Numbered from the stretch's first letter, positions 35,251 through 46,693 are shown. The stretch is 64,000 nt of DNA from Cyclaneusma minus (GCA_037179335.1 JAKZHN010000021.1:372001-436000), one strand, 5' to 3'. Numbers and translations: made by a program. The notes: generated by a model from the sequence alone, not told the origin.

Positions 35251-35781
35251 ATGTCGCAACCCACCCACTACGAAATCCTCTCTCTCTCCCCTCCCCCGTC
35301 CGCCCACACACCACAAGATCTCAAGTCCGCCTACCGCCGCGCACTCCTTCTCAACCACCCTGATAAAGTGGACAAAGCGCCTAAACCAGCATCATCGCAT
35401 CCGACATACTCAGTCGATCAAATCTCCGCCGCGTACACAACTCTCTCCTCGCCTTCCTTGAAAGCTGAGTATGACAGATCTTTGCTGCTTTTTAACCTGA
35501 ATTCGAATGCGAATCTGCAGCAGAATGGTCTGAACGGTAAAATGGGGACGGGCTTTACGGAAGAGAAAGAAAGAGGCGAATTGCTGGATTTGGATGAGCT
35601 GGAATATGATGAAGGGGAACAGGCTTGGTATAGGGGCTGTCGGTGTGGGAATGAGAGTGGGTATGTGGTGAGGGAGGAAGAACTGGAGGAGATGGTGGAG
35701 CTTGGGGAGAGGGAGGTGAGGGTTGGTTGTGGAGGGTGTAGCTTGTGGGTTAGGGTGGCTTTTGAGGTTGGCGAGGGCTGA
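35251..35781 (+). CDS. DPH4: Diphthamide biosynthesis protein 4 (J-domain + CSL zinc finger)
   Basis: Single-exon protein of 176 residues. The N-terminal J domain starts THYEILSLSP and holds the HPD motif (LLNHPDKVDK), followed by DQISAAYTTLSSPSLKAEYDR. The C-terminal CSL/DPH-type zinc finger has CRCGNESGYVVREEEL and VGCGGCSLWVRVAFEV, giving the C-x-C...C-x2-C zinc site. Dph4 is the co-chaperone and iron-binding partner in diphthamide synthesis on elongation factor 2. The acidic stretch between the domains (LDLDELEYDEGE) is usual. Length and architecture fit the family well. Confidence 0.94.
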   Translation: MSQPTHYEILSLSPPPSAHTPQDLKSAYRRALLLNHPDKVDKAPKPASSHPTYSVDQISAAYTTLSSPSLKAEYDRSLLLFNLNSNANLQQNGLNGKMGTGFTEEKERGELLDLDELEYDEGEQAWYRGCRCGNESGYVVREEELEEMVELGEREVRVGCGGCSLWVRVAFEVGEG

Positions 35782-36518
35782 CGGGGGTTTGGAAGTGAGG
35801 AATATATGATGGCGCAAAACCTATGAAGATGCGCTGAGGAAGCCCGAAAGACGCAGGAGAAAGGCGCAAGGAGAAAGAGGGACTGGCGTAGGGTCTATGA
35901 ATGTCCCAGATGACTGCCGCGGGTTGATATGGCATGAACGAGAGCACTGTGGGAAGATCGACAGCGCAGTTTGAGGCTGTCAAAGGTTGGACGCTCACTT
36001 AGAGGCCCCTTTTCCTTCTGTTCGTCTGATCGAAAGAACACCAACTCACAGTCTCGTTCCAACTTTTAACAGCATGTCAGATGTCATTTTGCCCATAGGG
36101 ATTCCGGTCCCTAGTGTGGCCCCTTTTCGCCCTCTCGATTCATCAAAATCTGACGAGCAAGGCAATGATATAAACTCGGGCCAATAATATGGCCTCGATA
36201 ATCACGATTGCTTGCAGTCAGGGTGTCTTCTTCAGGAACTAGGGTGCTTTGTAGGCAATGGTTTATGTTGCGACCCGGACGTGGTTATCAGTGTTACTCT
36301 CGGTCGCGTTCAGCATCCATGAGTTCAGTGCCAACAAGTCCTCTTCCCTCATCTCTTAATGAGATCTCATTTCTGCTCGTAGGTTATCGCAGTGAGCTAC
36401 AAGTATGTGGTTGAATAAAGTCCCGATGAGTGGGAAAATGAAGGTGGAATACATATCACAGGGAGAAGCAGGCGTGCCTTCCTAGATGGACTTCTACTAG
36501 TACAGCAGGCAGTTGCGT
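35782..36518. other. Intergenic
   Basis: No supported coding frame. At 36464-36499 lies a block (gaagcaggcgtgccttcct...atggacttctac) repeated at 37182-37216; it marks the left edge of the tandem duplication described below. Confidence 0.5.
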
Positions 36519-37124
36519 ATGCTCCCAGTCATCCTCATTCTCGTGCTCACTTCGCACAATCTCAACATCTCCCAAAGCTTCAAAAATCACACAACTCATC
36601 CAGTCCTCACCGATCAATCACGTCCCACCACTCGAGACTCACACACTTGCGATGGACAGCCCCGCCGTTCCTACAATTGGGCCTGCAGGCTGGCGTATCG
36701 ACATGGTTCTCATACTCTACGCTTTCCTGCGTGTCTGCTTCTGTCTCACTTCTGTCTCACCTGTGCCTTTGCTGCGGTCCTCCTCTGTGTCTTCGCCGTG
36801 AGCAAGCTTCACCAATACCTGGCGATATTTAAGTTGTCGGCGGGCCAGACTTGCTTTATGTGCAGGCATACCTATTTCATCCAGGAAATCATCAACACTT
36901 CCAAGTACGATGGTCCCTATTTGTGTTACGAATGCCCCTTTCGCTATTTCGAAACCTCATCGGCTTCTATTTGCGATGGAAAAAAATGCTCCAAGTGTGA
37001 TCTTTCTACCCTGCTAGCCCGACAGAAAGACGAATATGTTTGCGGCACATGCACTTTCAAAAAGGGCAAGTCGTGGCTTGACTGGGAACGAGCCAGGGCA
37101 GAATGCTTGAGGAAGCATAGTTAA
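36519..37124 (+). pseudogene. Membrane-anchored Cys-rich protein, copy 1 (frameshifted by an 11-bp duplication)
   Basis: Tandem paralogue of the gene at 37204-37821. The C-terminal half is intact: four CxxC-type pairs (CFMC, YLCYEC, KKCSKC, YVCGTC) after a hydrophobic helix (AAVLLCVFAVSKL). The homologous N-terminal part starts at ATG 36652 (MDSPAVP...GWRIDM...FLRVCFCL), in a different frame. The switch falls exactly at cttctgtctca, present twice in a row (36738-36748, 36749-36759). Copy 2 is continuous there. The upstream ATG of copy 2 (37204) corresponds here to an ATG followed three codons later by TAG. The frame from ATG 36519 could still make a 201-residue protein with an unrelated N-terminus. 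A new gene form cannot be excluded. Confidence 0.6.
36738..36759. repeat. 11-bp tandem duplication (frameshift site)
   Basis: cttctgtctca occurs twice without a gap. One unit keeps the frame that aligns with the neighbouring paralogue; two units shift it by two bases. Confidence 0.9.
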
Positions 37125-37203
37125 CCTCCCTCGACGACTGCCCCGAGTCCATGTACAAGATGGAGGGGGCATATGATAGGGTGAAGCAGGCGTGCCTTCC
37201 TGA

Positions 37204-37821
37204 ATGGACTTCTACAAAAGGCAGCTGCACTTGGCTCTCGCTCTCCCATCTCTCAGCTCACACATCACACAACTTCAATACTATCCATCAAGTCACGCAA
37301 ACTTCACCATGGACCCCATCACATCCTCACCTTACTACCACCCTGCGATGGATACCCAAGGCACTCTTAAAACCTCGACTTGGCCTACAGCCTGGCTGAT
37401 CGACACGGTGTCCATCTGCACAAAGCTCGTCTCACTCAGATTCGTCTGCTTTTGCCTCTTACTATGGCTCTTCTTACTCTTTCTCGGCTTCTTCTGCTAT
37501 GTCGCCGTCAAACGAGTTTTCCGGCACTACTCGAGTACGGCAGACACCAATCAACTACACTTCGAGATGAACCCAGGCTACGTCTGCTCCGAATGCGAAT
37601 ATCACCACCACATAATGCACCTGGTCAGGACACCCCTCTCAGACTTCATATGCGACAACTGCCGGTGTCTCGCCTACCCATGCAAGGCAAAGCATTCTCT
37701 TTTCGACGGCAGTGCCTGTGCTACCTGTGGCCTCTGGATTGCTCTTGCTGGTGGGGATCACGGCTATACTTGCGGCACATGCCTCTATGAAGAGTACGTT
37801 CGCTGGTTGCCTCAAGACTAG
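37204..37821 (+). CDS. Membrane-anchored Cys-rich (zinc-ribbon-like) protein, copy 2
   Basis: Intronless, 205 residues from ATG 37204, or 157 from ATG 37348, which is the start conserved with copy 1 (tgcgATGGA in both). One strong transmembrane helix (CFCLLLWLFLLFLGFFCYVAV) is followed by a cytosolic or lumenal domain with paired cysteines: YVCSEC, ICDNCRC, CATC and YTCGTC, plus several His. This is a zinc-ribbon-like pattern; metal binding is inference. The family is not recognised. Together with copy 1 it forms a head-to-tail duplication with a unit of about 718 bp. Confidence 0.65.
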   Translation: MDFYKRQLHLALALPSLSSHITQLQYYPSSHANFTMDPITSSPYYHPAMDTQGTLKTSTWPTAWLIDTVSICTKLVSLRFVCFCLLLWLFLLFLGFFCYVAVKRVFRHYSSTADTNQLHFEMNPGYVCSECEYHHHIMHLVRTPLSDFICDNCRCLAYPCKAKHSLFDGSACATCGLWIALAGGDHGYTCGTCLYEEYVRWLPQD

Positions 37822-38553
37822 TTCGCTTAACAAACCGCGACTAGATTTTGTGAACGGTTCCCTCGCACCCGCATCTTGACACCTTCAGGTTGTCATCCAT
37901 TGGACGCTACGGCATTAGAGACTGATTTTGCAATGACGATATGGCGGCGTCCGCGAGCTACACACTTAGCATTCCGCCACGCTCACACAAGAGTTGGTTG
38001 GCGCTCGTCTCGGATGGAAGGCTGAGAAGGAGCGGATCGAAGGATGCTGAGGGAAGATGGGGAGCAAAGGAAAACTCGTCTGCAACAATTGTCGCTTTCA
38101 ACGTTCGGTGCAGGACGGCTGGTGAAGCAGAAATAGGGATCGGGTGGAACAGGCTGCATCAGCTATGGGCGAGGAAGGCCATTTGCTAGATTTGCTGGGG
38201 ATGATGTGGATTTTGGAAGGGCATCTCATTAATCGTGCTGGCACAGTTGCTTCTCGCAATGTTGCGTGCATCATTTGCACCCAGGAGAAAAGCAGAAAGA
38301 CTATGTGAGCTTCAATGAAAGTATCGACGCCAAAGATCATCTGAATTTTGGAACGTTCCACTAGATGCCGCATTGCGACCTAACTAGGCCGTTCATCCAT
38401 GTTCCCTTCCCTTTGATAGTTGATATCGCACTCATCCATGTTAAAAGCCATGCGACCTCCCAACTCCATATAGCCCCATTTCATGATTTCCCATCTAATA
38501 AATTGAATCTATCCCTAAGCCTATAAGCCGCTCCGCCCTTTAACCTTCACCAT
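37822..38553. other. Intergenic
   Basis: No supported gene. Two short frames (37941-38189 +, 38098-38373 -) have no features. Confidence 0.45.
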
Positions 38554-39322
38554 CTACTTTCCTTCCTCCTTCCCAAATGGACTCAACAGCCACTCCAACT
38601 TCCCCTTCGCCTCCTTTCCAACCAACTCCTCCAACCCCCCCTCACTCAAAAAATCATGATCACAATACTCAAACCCCGGCACCACCGTCTCACTAATCAG
38701 CAACCCCCCACTCTCCCCCTTCCCCTCCTCATCCACCCTGTCCGGAAGCAAAAAGCTCGCCTTATACTTGCCCCCCTCCACAACCCACTGCAACCTCTCT
38801 CCCTTCTCCACATCCTGCCCAACCACAAAACTCTCAATCCTCTTCGTTCCATCTGGCAGACTTGGTTCATCGGCGTGAATGAGCACGTAGCGCCCGCGCC
38901 CGCGATGTAAAGTGTGGATTGTAGTGCCTTTGTTGCGGTGGAAACCGCCTTGCGGTCCGGAGGGGGTGAGGAGGTAGAAGATGCTGGTGGAGGCGTTGCG
39001 GACCTCGGGCTGAGAGCCGGGACGTTGGGGGACGAGGTCGACGGTGTTGCTTGTGGAGGTTCCGAAAGAGGAGGGTGTGGGGATCAGGAGCGGGTCGCGG
39101 TGAGTTTCGGCGAAGTAACCTACAGGTATGAAAATCTTCAGTTGAATGGAGACGTGTTGTGGAGGATCTTTACTGACCGCCTTCGATGTGGGGGGCGAGG
39201 GTGAGGGAGGCGATGAGGGTGTGGATGGTGGTGGGCTCGGCGGCCCAGGAGGAGGGCGTTGATGTGCCGGAGGGGGGTGGGAAGGCGGGGGTTATTAGGG
39301 TGAGGTCGGGGGTGGTGGACAT
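38554..39322 (-). CDS. Cupin-fold DUF985 protein
   Basis: Exons 39322-39178 and 39119-38554 give 236 residues. The intron (GTCAGT donor, TGTAG acceptor) sits inside the family signature and joins LAPHIEGG to YFAETHRD. Further cupin marks: STSIFYLLTPSGPQGGFHRNKGTTIHTLHRGRGRYVL (start of the barrel with metal-site His), GERLQWVVEGGKYKASFL and a VVPGFEYCDHDFL end. Members of this RmlC-like cupin family are soluble; no activity is established for the fungal ones. The first in-frame ATG (MSTTPDLT) is used as the start; the frame upstream is open but Pro-rich and begins at TTG. Confidence 0.9.
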
Positions 39323-40419
39323 GGTTTTGAGTTCTTTTTTGGAAGAGATCAGATGGGGGAATGGGTTGGTGGTGAGGTTTGGTGGCGTGGGTGAGGGAGA
39401 GGGAGGCGAAGGAGCTGGCACGTTGGGATGAGAGAGGAACCTGGTGGTCAGTGAAGAGGGTGGATTAGCTTGGAGTAGCAAAAGCTGAGCGTTGTAGTTC
39501 TTTTTGTATGAATCTGGAAGATTGGGAAGCCGTGGGTATCTGCAGAGTCTTCCTTGGCAGGTGCTTATCGCTCGAGTCCTTTACAGCGAGCATGTTGGAG
39601 CTGCAGCTGCTCCGGACTTCAAGCAATTGACATGCGCCTTTCCAAGTTTCCATTGACCTCGGACCCGGTTGGTCGGTGGTTGCGGTTCTTCAAGCGAAAG
39701 CGGACAGCGACAGCGACAGATGGGCTGGCTCCAGTCGTGGTGACATTTCTTGTGCGCTCACCCCAGACCCTAACATCATGTTCTCTGTCTACTCCACGAG
39801 ACAAGATGTTGTAGTTCAGTTTGTCTTGACACTCTCGCTGTGAAGTTCACTTGTCAAAGTCAAAGATACAGCGAGGGAGCTTGGAAGTCGAGGTTTGAGA
39901 TTGTCACAATGGAGCTCGGAGCTGCAAAGTCCAGCTCTAACTGAGCCTCGGGCGCTATGAGTATCAATCACTACCACGATGCTTTTAATCCGCCTGGTGT
40001 CAGAAAAGTCAAAATATCATATTGATACCAGTGTACCAATCAATTGATCATCTTACATATCCCCTCATCGATGTATTCCTCTAATGACAAGCATTTTGAA
40101 ATATCGCACTCGTCGGCCTTCGCTATCACAAGCTCAATGCGGCGCACAACGTCATTGCGCCCAGACAAGCTTAAGTCTCCGAAAGTCCTTTCCTTTCCAT
40201 TGGCAAAGCTTCACACACCAACAAGATGGGAGAAACTCCCATGAACTGGCACATCTTCACTGCTCGCTGATAATCATCCAATTGCTTGACCTGATCACAA
40301 TTCGACCTTCGACGTTCAGCTGCTCACCCTTCCAAGTGCACTAGCCTCCGAACACGACTAGGCTACCGACCGAGTAGAGCTTTGCACCAACAGCCCGCTA
40401 CAGGAGCCGTAATTTCACA
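39323..40419. other. Intergenic, divergent promoters
   Basis: About 1.1 kb between the cupin and DGAT2 genes. No supported coding frame; CA-rich leader just before 40420. Confidence 0.45.
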
Positions 40420-42613
40420 ATGGCTCCAAGTCGCGAGAGTCCTGCCTCCTTGAACCCTGAGCCCGCAAATCCTGAAGAGCGTGCCGAGCAAGATCTTCCC
40501 CCAAAGAGCTACGTCGACGCTGTAGCCAAACCCCAAACCGAGTCTTCGCACGGGTCCTCGCACGAGTCCACCAGTGAAAGCACAATGCCGACGAAGTCAG
40601 AGCCGGATCAGCCCAAGGAGCAGACGAAGGCCGCTCCGAAGAAACGAGGCAATGCAAAATCGCGGAGAGCCAAGGCTGCAAAGAACGCTGCTGCCTTGAA
40701 TGCGGAGCCCGCGAAGCCGGAGGAGCGTGCTGAGAAGGATCTCGCTCCGAAGAGCTATGTGGATGCTGCACTCCAACCCGTCGACGAGTTGTCGTCGAAT
40801 TGGGCTACCAGTCGAGATATTAGCCCGAATCCCCCGAGTGAAGATTCGGACCGGCCAATTGACGAGGAGATGTCTAAATCTGAGATGTCCAGATACGAGG
40901 AGATGTCTAGATCTGAGATGTCCAAATCTGAGGAGATGCCAAAAGACGAGGAAAAGCCCGCAGGCGAGGAGAAGTCGAAAAGCGAGGAGAAGCCTATAGA
41001 AAGCGAGAAGCCCGAGAACGACGTAAAACCCATGGACGACAAGAAACCCAAAGATGACGAGAAACCCAATGACGACGGGAAACCCATGGACGACGAGAAG
41101 CCCAAAATCGAGGAGAAACCTATAGAAAGTGAAAAGCCCAAGGACGGCGAGAAGACCCAGGGCGAGGAGAAGCCCAAAGACGAGAGAAAGCCTGCTCCAG
41201 AACCAATCAATGTCAAGCCGCGTAAAACTGTAAAGATTGTCGAGAATAAGGAGAATGGGACCAAGAAGTCGTACTCTGATGTAAGGCTGCTTGCATTATT
41301 TACTGGCACGACTTGCGCTGACTTCAATATTAGGGCTACAAAGAGATCCCCAGCAGCGTTCCGTTCAACGGACTGGCCAAAGTTTACAAGAAATACGTCG
41401 CCGTCGATGGCGAAACTCTCGATAGTGGCATAACAGCAAGCGATTTTGAACAAGACCAAAAAGATGCGCCAACAAATCAAGAGAACGGCCTCGTCAGCGG
41501 CAAGGAAACTGCTAAGCATGGCGGCATCCACTTTGCGCCATTGAATATCCCCCTGCGCCGAAGACTTCAGACCCTGATGGTTCTCCTACACACACTCAGC
41601 ATTGTCGGGAGCGTTTCAATCTTCTTCTTCCTCTGCGCAATTCCAATTTTCTGGCCACTGCTCATCCCCTACTTCATCTACTGCTCCTTTTCGCAGCAGG
41701 GAACTTCGGGAGACCTCAGCCGCCGCTCTGAGTTTCTTCGTCGATTGCCCATTTGGTCCATTTACGCTTCGTATTTTCCGGCCCGGCTACACCGCACTGA
41801 AGAGCTGCCTGCTACGCGCAAGTATATCTTCGGCTATCATCCTCATGGGATCATCTCCCACGGTGCATTTGCTGCCTTTGGAACTGAGGCGCTGGGATTT
41901 TCCCAGCTGTTTCCGGGGATCACGAATACGCTGTTGACACTGGACTCTAATTTCCACATTCCGATATACCGGGACTATGCACTTGCAATGGGACTTGCTT
42001 CCGTCTCTAGAGAATCTTGTCAGAATTTGTTGACAAAGGGTGGCCCTAATGGCGTATGTAGACTCCCCACCATCAAGTGAACAGCTTGGTCTTCAGTACT
42101 TCACGGCGTTGGCTAATATCATTTTAGGAAGGCATGGGACGCGCGATAACCATCGTCGTGGGCGGTGCTCGAGAATCCCTCGATTCCCATCCGCACACGC
42201 TCCGGCTCGTACTCGCGCGCCGCAAAGGCTTCGTCAAAATGGCGCTCAAAACAGGCGCCGATTTAGTGCCTGTGCTCTCTTTCGGCGAAAACGACCTGTA
42301 CGAGCAAGTCTCGGCGGACACGCATCCGTGGGTGCACAAGTGGCAATTGCTGGTGAAGAAATTCCTGGGCTTTACGGTGCCGCTGGTTCAGGGCAGAGGC
42401 GTGTTCAACTACGATGTTGGACTGATGCCGCATCGACGACCGATGAATATCGTGGTCGGAAGACCAATTCGCGTCATGAAGATGGATAAGGTTGGTGAGA
42501 AGGAAATTAATGAGTACCATGAGAAGTATGTGGAGGAGTTGAAGAGGATGTGGGAGGAGTGGAAGGATGTGTTTGCGAAGGATCGGAAGGCGGAGTTGGA
42601 GATTCTGGAGTAG
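40420..42613 (+). CDS. DGA1: Diacylglycerol O-acyltransferase 2 with long charged N-terminal extension
   Basis: Final step of triacylglycerol synthesis: diacylglycerol + acyl-CoA to triacylglycerol, at the ER and lipid droplets. Exons 40420-41280, 41334-42053 and 42128-42613 give 688 residues, in phase. DGAT2 features: two hydrophobic helices (about 375-415), the catalytic FGYHPHGIIS with His-Pro-His-Gly near 456, TLDSNFHIPIYRDY, VVGGARESLD, RRKGFVKMAL, PVLSFGENDLYEQ and GLMPHRRPMNIVVGRPI. Residues 1-287 are an extra hydrophilic domain: two copies of NPEERAEQDLPPKSYVDA-like sequence, a basic patch (KKRGNAKSRRAKAAK), then Lys/Glu/Pro repeats of DEEKPK type. Yeast and animal DGAT2 (about 350-420 residues) lack this. 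Exon 1 supplies it almost entirely. Confidence 0.92.
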
Positions 42614-43890
42614 AGAGCTAGCTGCTTGGAAGTAGTAGATGGCTTTCTTTAGCAATGGGCTTCAGGATTGATGATGAAGGATAGGAGGCATGGGTTAGAA
42701 ATGGCTGGCTACGGTTCTCTGGAAAAGTTATAGGAAACAGGTGCTTGTGTTTATATATGATACTGCTGGGTACTAGAAACTTCCTTTCCTGCCGGTAGGC
42801 GCTGCTGGGCACGATTCCATTCCTGTATTTGTAGGATACTCCGACGTGATATCACTCGGCCGGCAAACAGATGAATTGGCAGAGCACTCAACGTTCGGAA
42901 AAGCGAACAATAAAAATCAAGAATCTGGACATCGGACACCTGAAGATGTGGAGGGAAAGGGGAACGAGCTGTCACCGCAAAGACTTTCCCACTTGAGATA
43001 GCTTCGTCCATGCTGTCAGTGGGACGGTAAGATGGACTGACAGAGCGACAGTTCCCCACAGTTCGTAAAGCTTCGTCGTCCGGGGTACATGAATATCAGA
43101 TAGGAAAAGCCGGACGTCACCGGTCCTCGAACAGCGTAGCAGATGGCAGGGTCAAATGCTAGTCGTATACTTTCGCGGATAGGTAAGTAGCTTCAGTTGT
43201 TCGAAGTCTCACCGTCTCACAGCACTTGGATTTATAGTACTGCCATCAACTCGGGCACTACTCCATCATTTGTTAGGTATATTCAAAATCCAAATAATTC
43301 GAAATTAAATGAACAATCGAAGCTACCCCCCTGACTCTTCTGATCGTTATCAATCAGACGGGTGAGATAGGCGACTCAGTATCAGTACCTGTACTTTAGT
43401 ATCTCCGCATCAGCATCCCCACACCTTGGCAGTCGATCTAATCGCCAAGCCCGTACTGTACCTACCCTTCTCTCCTCCGCTGTGCGACTGGACTTTTCAG
43501 CTCCCAAGCCCGCCAATGGATGCCAAAAACAGCATCTGACAGACTTGGCATTCTTCTCATCAACAGACCGACAAACCGACAAAATCCTTGTAGGTAAGAT
43601 CTCCCGGCACGCGGCGGTTCCTGGTCCTGGAATCAGGTACATGTGCATGTACAAGAGATACAACGTAGCACGCAGAATCCTGGGTTACTATGCTACAGGG
43701 CCGAGGGGGCCCCCAACTCTTCTACTGTGCTACTGCTTTTTGAAATCCTTGCTCTTACGCTTTCACATATAAACCTGCAGGCTGCTCTCAGCCCAGAGCT
43801 TCCTTTTCTATTCACGCGTCCCGTCTATCTCATTTCCTCTTTCTCCGCTGTTTCTCGTGTTCGAGTCCGCAGGGTGTGAAGTTCTTCACG
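42614..43890. other. Intergenic
   Basis: About 1.3 kb. No supported gene; short frames at 43382-43879 lack features. The pyrimidine-rich stretch at 43800-43860 is likely the amine oxidase leader. Confidence 0.45.
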
Positions 43891-46005
43891 ATGTTGTTTC
43901 GAACGAAGCTCAGTCTGTCACCACTAGCATTGCTGCTGACGGCGCCGTTAGCAGCTGCTAGTCCGGTGAGGAGGGACAATGGCACCGATACAAACACGTG
44001 CCGGAAGACGCAAGTTTTGGTTATGGGAGCTGGGATGGCGGGGATCACGGCGGCGAATGCTCTTGCCAATGCTTCAGTGACGGATTTTGTGATTGTGGAG
44101 TATAATGATGAGATTGGGGGACGTGTTAAGCATACGACATTTGGGGATCCGTCGGTAGGGGAGTATACAATCGAGCTGGGCGCAAACTGGTATATATACT
44201 TTCCTATTGTTTTCTTTCGTGGGCGCCGAAGACGAACGTCAGATTTCGCTTTCATCGAAGTTGTGAAGGCGGAAATGGTCACATTGATTGCTAAGGGTAC
44301 GGTTGCTAATACTACTCCATAGGGTCCAAGGGATCCAATCACCAGGCGGTCCGCCAAATCCGATTTGGACGCTGGCGCAGAAGTACAATCTGAGCAACAA
44401 ATATAGCGACTATGGCAACATTTCCACGTTCAATGGAGACGGAGCTGTCGATTACTTGGATCTGTTCGATAAGTTTGACGAGTCGTATGTTACGTTGGAG
44501 CAAAATGCTGGCTATATCTTGACGGAGAATCTGCAAGATCGGACGCTGAGGACAGGCTTGTCGCTGGCTGATTGGAAACCGAGGAAGGATTATAACATGC
44601 AGGCTGTGGAGTGGTATGAGTTTGATTTCGAGTATGCTTATGCCCCTGAGCAGTCGAGTGAGGAATTTTGTATCATTGTGAGTGTTTTGTTTTTCTTTCT
44701 TTGGTGGTCGAATTATGTTCTCTTTGCAGTCTCGCTTTTATGTTCCGAGTACAAGCCCCTATAATCTACGGCTCCTTGGATGATTTCCGGCAACTTCAAT
44801 CACTCAAAAGCATTCCTATTAACTGCAAGCAATCCGAGTTACCGAGGTAGCTTTTAGCAAACCCATAAGATGTTCTCAGAGCCAAATAGCAAGCTCGAGA
44901 CAAGAAGAATCTTGAAATTTCGTTAAGGGACATACTAACTATCACAGAATTACAACACCACATTCTACCAATACAGCGACGAAAATAACTACGTCTTCGA
45001 TTCTCGAGGCTACAACACCATCATCAAAGGCGAAGCCTCCACCTTCCTATCCCAAAACGACTCCCGTCTCCTCTTAAATACCATCGTATCCAACATCGCC
45101 TACTCTGACGATTCAGTAACAGCCACAATGCAAGACGGTAGCTGTATCACAGCAGACTACGCTATATGTACATTTTCCCTCGGGGTCCTGCAACACGACG
45201 ACTGTACTTTCTCTCCAGAGCTGCCTCACTGGAAACGCGAAGGCATCGAGGCTATGCAAATGGGCACTTATACCAAGATCTTCTTACAATTTAAGCCTGA
45301 AGACATATTCTGGGACCAAAACACGCAGTTTGACTTGTATGCGGATCCTGATGAGCGCGGATGGGTAAGTCCAATATCAAATCAAACCCCTGGTCCCAGA
45401 AACAGCCTCAAAGCATCACCATTGCCTCCCTAAGTATAGTTTGAAAATCTACTTACTACTTACTAACTCTTACACTCTTTCAGTATCCCATCTGGCAATC
45501 CCTCGACACGCCCGGTTTCCTTGAAGGCTCTGGAATTTTCTTCGTCACCGTCGTCGACGCCCAATCCTACGCCGCCGAAGCCCACTCCGACAACCAAACG
45601 CTAGCCGAAGTCATCAGCGTCCTCCGCACCATGTATCCGAACACAACGATCCCCGAGCCGGTAGCATTCATGTATCCGCGCTGGAACACAGAGCCATGGG
45701 CTTACGGCAGCTACAGCAACTGGCCGCCAAGCATGAGTTTGGAAATGCATCAGAACCTTCGGGCGAATGTGGGAAGACTGTATTTTGCGGGTGAGCACAC
45801 CTCGGCTGAGTATTTTGGCTTTTTGCAGGGCGCTTATTGGGAGGGGAAGGGGACGGGAGAGACGGTGGCGAGTTGTGTGAAGAATGGGACGGGGTGTGGG
45901 GAGCCGCATTATTATGAGAAATTGGTGGGTGTGACGCCGGTTGAGCAGCTGGTGCCGGAGAATGGGTGGATCGTGAGTTCGTTTTTGACGTATGGGGATG
46001 TTTAG
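43891..46005 (+). CDS. Secreted FAD-dependent amine (polyamine) oxidase
   Basis: Four exons (43891-44189, 44323-44677, 44948-45364, 45484-46005) give 530 residues; all introns are GT-AG and in phase. A signal peptide (LSLSPLALLLTAPLAAASP) comes first. Then the FAD Rossmann motif VLVMGAGMAGITAANAL, DEIGGRVKHTTF, and ELGANWVQGIQSP follow, with a C-terminal FAD site GRLYFAGEHTSAEYFGFLQGAYWEG. Many N-glycosylation sequons fit secretion. Family members oxidise polyamines to an aldehyde, H2O2 and a shorter amine; the exact substrate is unknown. Intron 2 (270 nt) is long for this window. The start is the first ATG; the frame opens upstream at GTG. Confidence 0.93.
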
Positions 46006-46362
46006 AAAGGGTGTGATGTTGGGGTGCTAGGGAGGCTCGGATTTTCAATCTCACCTTTCTGTTTTCTTGTTATTTCTCCGTGCTTTTCTGTTTTGCTGCC
46101 TGGGCTTCAAAACACTGCTATGTTTAATAGGTTCGATAGACCTGGGACACCCCATGATTGAGCGGGGAAAGGCTGCCTGCGTTCCCGGATATACATACCT
46201 TCGACAGCTGGGAACTTATGGACATTGACTACATGTTTTTTCCCCAATAAGAGGCCTTCGTTATTGCAGAAGACTGTATTTTGTCTCTCATTATTGCCGA
46301 CAAATCCCAATCGTTGTTGTTTCCGTTGTCCCTTCATGAACTCTTTTGAAAAAGAAATTAGC
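46006..46362. other. Intergenic before 5S rRNA
   Basis: Amine oxidase 3' flank. The sequence just before the 5S gene (ttttgaaaaagaaattagc) is AT-rich, as usual upstream of fungal 5S genes. Confidence 0.4.
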
Positions 46363-46481
46363 ACATACGACCATAGACTGAGGAGAACTGGCAAACCCGT
46401 CCGCTCTTGCATACATAAGCCTCAGATCGGCAGATCAGTAGTTGGGTGGGTGACCACCAGCAAATACCTGCTGTTGTATGT
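46363..46481 (+). rRNA. 5S ribosomal RNA
   Basis: About 119 nt. The ends pair as helix I (acatacgac with gttgtatgt). Helix II pairs tgagg with cctca. The internal control region is typical of ascomycete 5S: catacataagcctc, then gatcagtagttgggtgggtgaccaccagc. A T-rich RNA polymerase III stop (ttttgtaattttttt) follows. Single dispersed 5S genes, away from the rDNA array, are the rule in filamentous ascomycetes. No internal damage is visible, so it may be active. Confidence 0.92.
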
Positions 46482-46693
46482 TTTGTAATTTTTTTCGGCA
46501 ATTTTCCCGAATGGATGCAAGTTTGGGCGTGGTGGTCCTTTTCGGAGGCTTGAGTCCTCCGGTCCGGCTGGGGTTCAAGTTGCGATCCGACGTCTGATCT
46601 TTAAAACGGGGGCTGTCTTCTGACTTGGCAGTGACTTCGTTTCGTGGGCAGCAATTCACGGCGAGATGATGGCTGGGGTTCTCTTGATAATAT

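Noticed and set aside
34924..35358. 144-codon minus-strand frame
   Set aside because: Overlaps DPH4 antisense and has no recognisable features.
43855..43870. gttcgagtcc, like a tRNA B box
   Set aside because: No A box or cloverleaf can be folded around it; it is in the amine oxidase leader.
46560..46600. ggggttcaagttgcgatcc, like a tRNA T arm or SINE B box
   Set aside because: No acceptor or D-arm partner and no A box at the right distance; could not be supported as tRNA or SINE.
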